This document shows, piece after piece, positions 4,969-6,532 of a stretch of 6,532 bases of DNA. The notes beneath the pieces are model-generated. The model saw nothing but the letters and a program-made list of their open reading frames with translations, had not been told where the DNA came from and searched no databases. The position numbers were made by a program, and so were the translations under genes. The stretch is from an uncultured Pseudomonadota bacterium. GTDB taxonomy: Bacteria > Pseudomonadota > Alphaproteobacteria > Rs-D84. The number at the start of each line of letters is the position of its first letter. The first letter of the stretch is position 1. The stretch is taken from NCBI GenBank assembly GCA_947165555.1, contig CAMVAR010000040.1:1-6532 (forward strand). The letters are read 5' to 3'.

Positions 4969-5331
4969 ATGAAATTCCAAGAAATAAAACAAATGTTGGA
5001 TTTAATTGATGACCCGGTTGTAAAATTAGAGACCGTGATGGATATAGGCAGACAATTGGCCCCGGTGCCAGATAATGCGGAATGTTCCGTTATTTCGGGC
5101 TGTACATCGTTTGTGCAAATATGTCGCGTTGGAAATAATTTCTATGCCACGGCCGATTCGATGCTGGTGCGTGGAATTGTTGCGATAATAATATCGATGG
5201 TTGACGGTTGCGATGCAGATGCAATAAAAAAAATCGATTTGGCACAAATGTTTGCAGATTTAAAATTAAATATTGGTGCGGGACGGTTAAATGGCGTTAA
5301 TTCTATGATTCGTTTTTTGAAAAATTTGTGA
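4969..5331 (+). CDS. sufE: Sulfur acceptor protein SufE
   Basis: A 120-residue SufE. It takes persulfide sulfur from SufS Cys351, raises desulfurase activity and delivers sulfur to the SufBCD scaffold. The match includes the N-terminal helix (KQMLDLIDDPVVKLETVMDIG), the catalytic loop SVISGCTSFVQI with Cys45 (E. coli Cys51), LVRGIVAIII (66-75), and the C-terminal GAGRLNGVNSMIRFL in place of SRSQGLEAMIRAI. ATG 4969 is chosen because it gives the normal start and the same TAAAAATG junction (2-base gap) seen between sufS and sufT; TTG 4960 would overlap sufT. It is slightly shorter than E. coli SufE (138 aa). The stop is TGA, showing that TGA is not read as tryptophan. Confidence 0.95.
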   Translation: MKFQEIKQMLDLIDDPVVKLETVMDIGRQLAPVPDNAECSVISGCTSFVQICRVGNNFYATADSMLVRGIVAIIISMVDGCDADAIKKIDLAQMFADLKLNIGAGRLNGVNSMIRFLKNL

Positions 5332-5350
5332 TACAATAGGTTTGAACCTA
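5329..5350 (+). promoter_or_regulatory. Possible ftsL promoter with downstream palindrome
   Basis: An extended -10, TGA then TACAAT (5329-5337), begins on the sufE stop codon; no convincing -35 is present. Immediately after it lies the inverted repeat TAGGTT-TG-AACCTA (5337-5350), which would cover the expected start site near 5344. It could be an operator or a small mRNA hairpin. If not functional, ftsL and ftsI are simply read from the suf promoter. Confidence 0.45.
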
Positions 5351-5372
5351 AGATTTTATTCGGATGTAAAAA

Positions 5373-5666
5373 ATGAATGAAGATGTAAAAATGTTTCATA
5401 TTGGCCTGTCCGCGTTGGTGGTGGTGTTTGTTATGGCGGTTGGGCTTCAGGTATGTTATCGGACCCAATCAGATGAATTGTCGCGAATACGCAAAGATAT
5501 TGTGCAAACACAGCAAAAAATTGCCGCCGCCCAGACCGAATTTGCATCCTTTGTGCGACCGGAAATATTGCGAAATTCGGTTTCCATGGTGTGTGACCGG
5601 GTCGAAGTTGTTGGGTTTAATAAATCAATTGAAATACAAAATTTACCGGATAAAATGGCGATGTAA
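5373..5666 (+). CDS. ftsL: Cell division protein FtsL
   Basis: A 97-residue bitopic membrane protein: a short cytoplasmic N-terminus, one transmembrane helix (about 8-28), then a periplasmic coiled coil (about 32-58). The C-terminus has FASFVRPEILRN (58-69) and IQNLPDK (88-94), matching the alphaproteobacterial FtsL pattern of an RPE motif followed by a late LP. FtsL pairs with FtsB and activates the septal synthase FtsW-FtsI. Overall similarity is low, as is normal for FtsL, but its place directly before ftsI supports the call strongly. ATG 5373 and in-frame ATG 5391 are both preceded by nearly the same GATGTAAAAA sequence, so the true start is uncertain; 5373 gives the better topology. The gap to sufE is 41 bases, and the stop overlaps the ftsI start by one base. 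Confidence 0.85.
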   Translation: MNEDVKMFHIGLSALVVVFVMAVGLQVCYRTQSDELSRIRKDIVQTQQKIAAAQTEFASFVRPEILRNSVSMVCDRVEVVGFNKSIEIQNLPDKMAM

Positions 5667-6532
5667 TGTTTGAAGTAGGGCGGGATATTTTTACCAAGGG
5701 TTTTTCGGGTGGCGATATAGATGTGACCGCACGTGTTCGCTTAAAATGGTTTTATTGGATTTTTGTGGCGTGTTTTGTTTTTTTTATTGGAAAAACATTG
5801 TTCTTGGGGATAGAGGGGACAAATCGTAGGCGCCCCGCTACCGGTGCAAATCAATGGATTGTAAATCGTGCCGATATTGTTGATAGAAATGGTGATATTT
5901 TGGCAAAAAATGTTGTGGCCGGACACATCGCGTTACGTACACGCTATGTCCAGGACCCAGATGCCGTTGCCCAGGTTATACATGAATTGTTTCCAAATGA
6001 ATATTCGGTCGCGCGTGTGTTGGACATGATAAAAAATAAACGTGGCGGATATATCAAAAAATACGCAACCGATTCGCAACGTGCACGTGTTAAAATGGCC
6101 CGGTTGCCAGGGTTAGAGGTAGAGGTTATCCAGGAAAGAAAATATCCTAAACGAAATTTGTTTTCGCATATAGTTGGGCGTGTTGGTGTATCGGGCGTGG
6201 AATATGAATTTGATGAATATTTGCGTGACAATGTCGAACCGTTGCAATTATCGTTGGATTCACGGATTCAGTCGGTGTTTTATGAACAATTGTCTGCCGC
6301 AATTGAACGATATCATGCGTTGGGTGGTTTTGGAATGTTGATGAATTCTAGTACCGGTGAAATGATTGCAATGGTGTCTTTGCCGGATTTTGACCCCGAA
6401 AGTCGCAGTTTAGACCCACGGTCAGAACGTATGTTTAATAAGCCAATGCGGGGTGTGTATGAATTGGGCTCTGTGTTCAAGGTGTTTAATACCGCAATGG
6501 CCATGGAACACGGAATACGTAAAGAATATTAT
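5666..6532 (+). CDS. ftsI: Septal peptidoglycan transpeptidase FtsI (PBP3), N-terminal part
   Basis: A class B penicillin-binding protein that cross-links septal peptidoglycan in the periplasm with FtsW. The first 289 codons are open to the window edge. Residues 1-25 are cytoplasmic, 26-48 form the membrane anchor (LKWFYWIFVACFVFFIG), and 66-80 hold the pedestal motif VNRADIVDRNGDILA. GVSGVEYEFDEYL (174-186) precedes the transpeptidase domain, which opens with PLQLSLDSRIQ (192-202). MIAMVSLPDFDPES (233-246) and the active-site SVFK with nucleophile Ser269 and Lys272 follow. The later SxN and KTG motifs lie beyond the window. The start codon shares its A with the ftsL stop (TAATG), so translation is coupled. 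The order ftsL-ftsI is that of the dcw cluster, in which murE usually follows. FtsI is preferred over PBP2 (MrdA) because of this order. Confidence 0.95.
   Translation, partial: MFEVGRDIFTKGFSGGDIDVTARVRLKWFYWIFVACFVFFIGKTLFLGIEGTNRRRPATGANQWIVNRADIVDRNGDILAKNVVAGHIALRTRYVQDPDAVAQVIHELFPNEYSVARVLDMIKNKRGGYIKKYATDSQRARVKMARLPGLEVEVIQERKYPKRNLFSHIVGRVGVSGVEYEFDEYLRDNVEPLQLSLDSRIQSVFYEQLSAAIERYHALGGFGMLMNSSTGEMIAMVSLPDFDPESRSLDPRSERMFNKPMRGVYELGSVFKVFNTAMAMEHGIRKEYY

Noticed and set aside
5944..6231. Open frame on the - strand opposite ftsI
   Set aside because: FtsI is continuous on the + strand with its expected motifs, so this is a shadow.
1..6532. CRISPR array, transposon ends, tRNA or rRNA
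   Set aside because: No spaced direct repeats, transposase-like protein, terminal repeats or cloverleaf sequence could be seen.

Overview
The window looks like chromosomal housekeeping DNA from an alphaproteobacterium with an AT-leaning genome. The support is indirect but consistent: a ThrS C-terminus with the LRRLG motif, a DksA that lacks the classical four-cysteine zinc finger and ends in an alpha-type ATMTIEEQEEHE tail, an FtsL with the alphaproteobacterial RPE...LP pattern, SufT next to SufS, and a SPOR-domain protein beside TatA. Genus cannot be told from this sequence. An uncultured host-associated or gut lineage is a guess. The code is standard, with TGA used as a stop after sufE.

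Layout. (1) 1-913, + strand: the 3' end of thrS, a REP-like hairpin, and a 47-residue lipoprotein gene. (2) 914-2086, +: a strong promoter with an extended -10, a membrane-anchored SPOR-domain protein, tatA with an unusual lysine-paired tail, and an intrinsic terminator. (3) 2087-2640, +: a single unrecognised gene with its own promoter and a terminator on each side; its codon use differs from its neighbours, so it looks like an acquired cassette. (4) 2651-3401, - strand: trxA followed by a cysteine-poor dksA-like gene, 4 bases apart. (5) 3421-3463: a divergent promoter region in which the trxA-dksA and suf promoters overlap on a palindromic ATTATAAT. (6) 3477-5331, +: sufS-sufT-sufE, each 2 bases apart, for sulfur mobilisation and Fe-S cluster assembly. 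(7) 5332-6532, +: a possible promoter with a palindrome, ftsL, and the first 289 codons of ftsI, which runs off the window. This is the start of a division and cell-wall (dcw) block with no mraZ or rsmH in front of it.

How the genes fit together: SufS takes sulfur from cysteine, SufE receives it as a persulfide, and SufT aids cluster maturation. The scaffold genes sufBCD are not here. Thioredoxin and DksA on the opposite strand link thiol redox and transcription control to the same promoter region. FtsL and FtsI are parts of the septal peptidoglycan synthase, and the SPOR protein probably also localises to the septum. No stretch over 300 bases lacks a gene. No tRNA, rRNA, CRISPR array, transposase or clear defence system is visible. 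The only gene of truly unknown role is the one at 2161-2607.
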